Shown piece after piece: positions 63,591 to 64,000 of a stretch of DNA of 64,000 bases (within the stretch, counting starts at the first letter, position 1; each line of letters begins with the position of its first letter). Source of the DNA: Pigmentibacter ruber (lineage in GTDB: Bacteria > Bdellovibrionota_B > Oligoflexia > Silvanigrellales > Silvanigrellaceae); assembly GCF_009792895.1 (NCBI RefSeq), contig NZ_WSSC01000001.1:1426001-1490000 (forward strand). The letters are read 5' to 3'. A program made the translations under genes and the position numbers. The notes below the pieces were generated by a model. It was not told the DNA's origin, did not search any database, and saw nothing but the letters and a program-made list of their open reading frames with translations.

Positions 63591-64000
63591 ATGAATATTC
63601 AACATGAAAATCTTCCTGAAAAGTCAGGAAAAGTTAATTACCTTAAAGGAAAATTAAAAACATTTTTTGCAACAATCGGAGTCTTATCAGTAACATTATT
63701 TATTTTATTTTTTGTAGGATTATTCTTTTTAATTAGCTCTGTATCAACAAGTATTAAATCTTTTTCTACATCACTAAATCCAGCCGCTTCTTTTGGAAAG
63801 ACAAATGGTATTGGCGGATTCACTAAACCACATTTAAATTCACAATATATTGCTGGTGTAACTTTAAATGGTGAAATTTCTGCAGATTCTTCAGCTGTTG
63901 TAGTTGAAAAATTAGAAGCAGCAAAAAATGATAAAAATGTTGTAGGGATATTATTTGATGTGAATAGCCCAGGTGGTTCGGTTGTACCAAGCCAGGAAAT
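63591..64000 (+). CDS. sppA: Signal peptide peptidase SppA, 3'-truncated by window edge
   Basis: Only the first 136 codons lie in the window. ATG 63591 follows GGAAGGAC. One membrane anchor is visible at about 27-52 (IGVLSVTLFILFFVGLFFLI). The rest matches the start of the S49 protease domain: IAGVTLNGEIS followed by VVGILFDVNSPGGSVVPSQE, where NSPGGSV is the family's conserved turn near the active site. It is located 28 bp after the rpsA terminator, so it has its own promoter or depends on read-through. Confidence 0.9.
   Translation, partial: MNIQHENLPEKSGKVNYLKGKLKTFFATIGVLSVTLFILFFVGLFFLISSVSTSIKSFSTSLNPAASFGKTNGIGGFTKPHLNSQYIAGVTLNGEISADSSAVVVEKLEAAKNDKNVVGILFDVNSPGGSVVPSQE

Noticed and set aside
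1-64000. Search for tRNA/rRNA genes and prophage or integrative elements
   Set aside because: No GC-richer cloverleaf-like segment in intergenic gaps and no integrase, capsid or transposase-like protein was seen.

Overview
The window is strongly AT-rich, gene-dense DNA from a diderm (Gram-negative) bacterium: it carries lipoprotein signals, predicted outer-membrane beta-barrels, a periplasmic Dsb-like protein, E. coli-type DapD and a six-domain ribosomal protein S1. Many starts are TTG or GTG with good Shine-Dalgarno sequences. FlbD- and FliG-like proteins, AddAB-type recombination genes and large repetitive surface proteins suggest a member of the Oligoflexia/Bdellovibrionota (for example Silvanigrella-like). 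That placement is inference from gene character, not a database match.

Layout. 1-2992: polar amino-acid ABC importer (ATPase cut by the left edge, binding protein, two permeases). 3003-5128 (-): dapC-dapD of the succinyl branch of lysine/diaminopimelate synthesis. 5201-9112 (-): a flbD-like gene, a large exported helical-repeat protein, a small unknown protein and a STAS-domain protein in one likely operon. 9519-12369: YceD (DUF177), a LysM-variant protein with a 54-bp tandem repeat, and two unknown minus-strand genes. 12695-19724: dprA-addB-addA-like cluster for DNA uptake, recombination and repair, followed by a GHKL-type ATPase, an FmdB-like zinc ribbon and an AstE/AspA-family metallohydrolase. 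22194-28174 (-): thioesterase, acetoacetyl-CoA synthetase, histidine phosphatase, then a LysM/FN3/barrel protein and a barrel-only paralogue. 28267-30922: FliG-like protein, CobW-family GTPase, EcsC protein.

31063-49391 is the most unusual part. It holds a LysM-variant/barrel protein, a DsbA-like thioredoxin-fold protein with no CXXC, a 4266-residue lipoprotein with about 38 fibronectin type III (FN3) domains, and, divergent from it, a 1059-residue protein with two LysM variants, six FN3-like domains and a C-terminal barrel-like domain. Four LysM-variant proteins (10289, 23219, 31063, 46212) and one barrel-only protein (22194) appear to form a family of cell-wall-contacting, outer-membrane-inserted proteins. 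The giant lipoprotein carries a cysteine pair in 32 of 38 FN3 domains and is built from a higher-order repeat of 14 domains (about 3.95 kb).

49386-64000 is mostly housekeeping: aquaglyceroporin, ruvA-ruvB, two binding-protein-like or lipoprotein genes, lepA, an MdfA-like MFS transporter, an unknown gene with a structured leader, a metallophosphoesterase, a solute-binding protein, two adjacent S1-domain genes (four-domain paralogue, then rpsA) and the start of sppA at the right edge. No tRNA, rRNA, IS element, phage gene or CRISPR array was seen. Convergent gene pairs almost all abut or overlap at their 3' ends, and only one convincing intrinsic terminator (after rpsA) was found.
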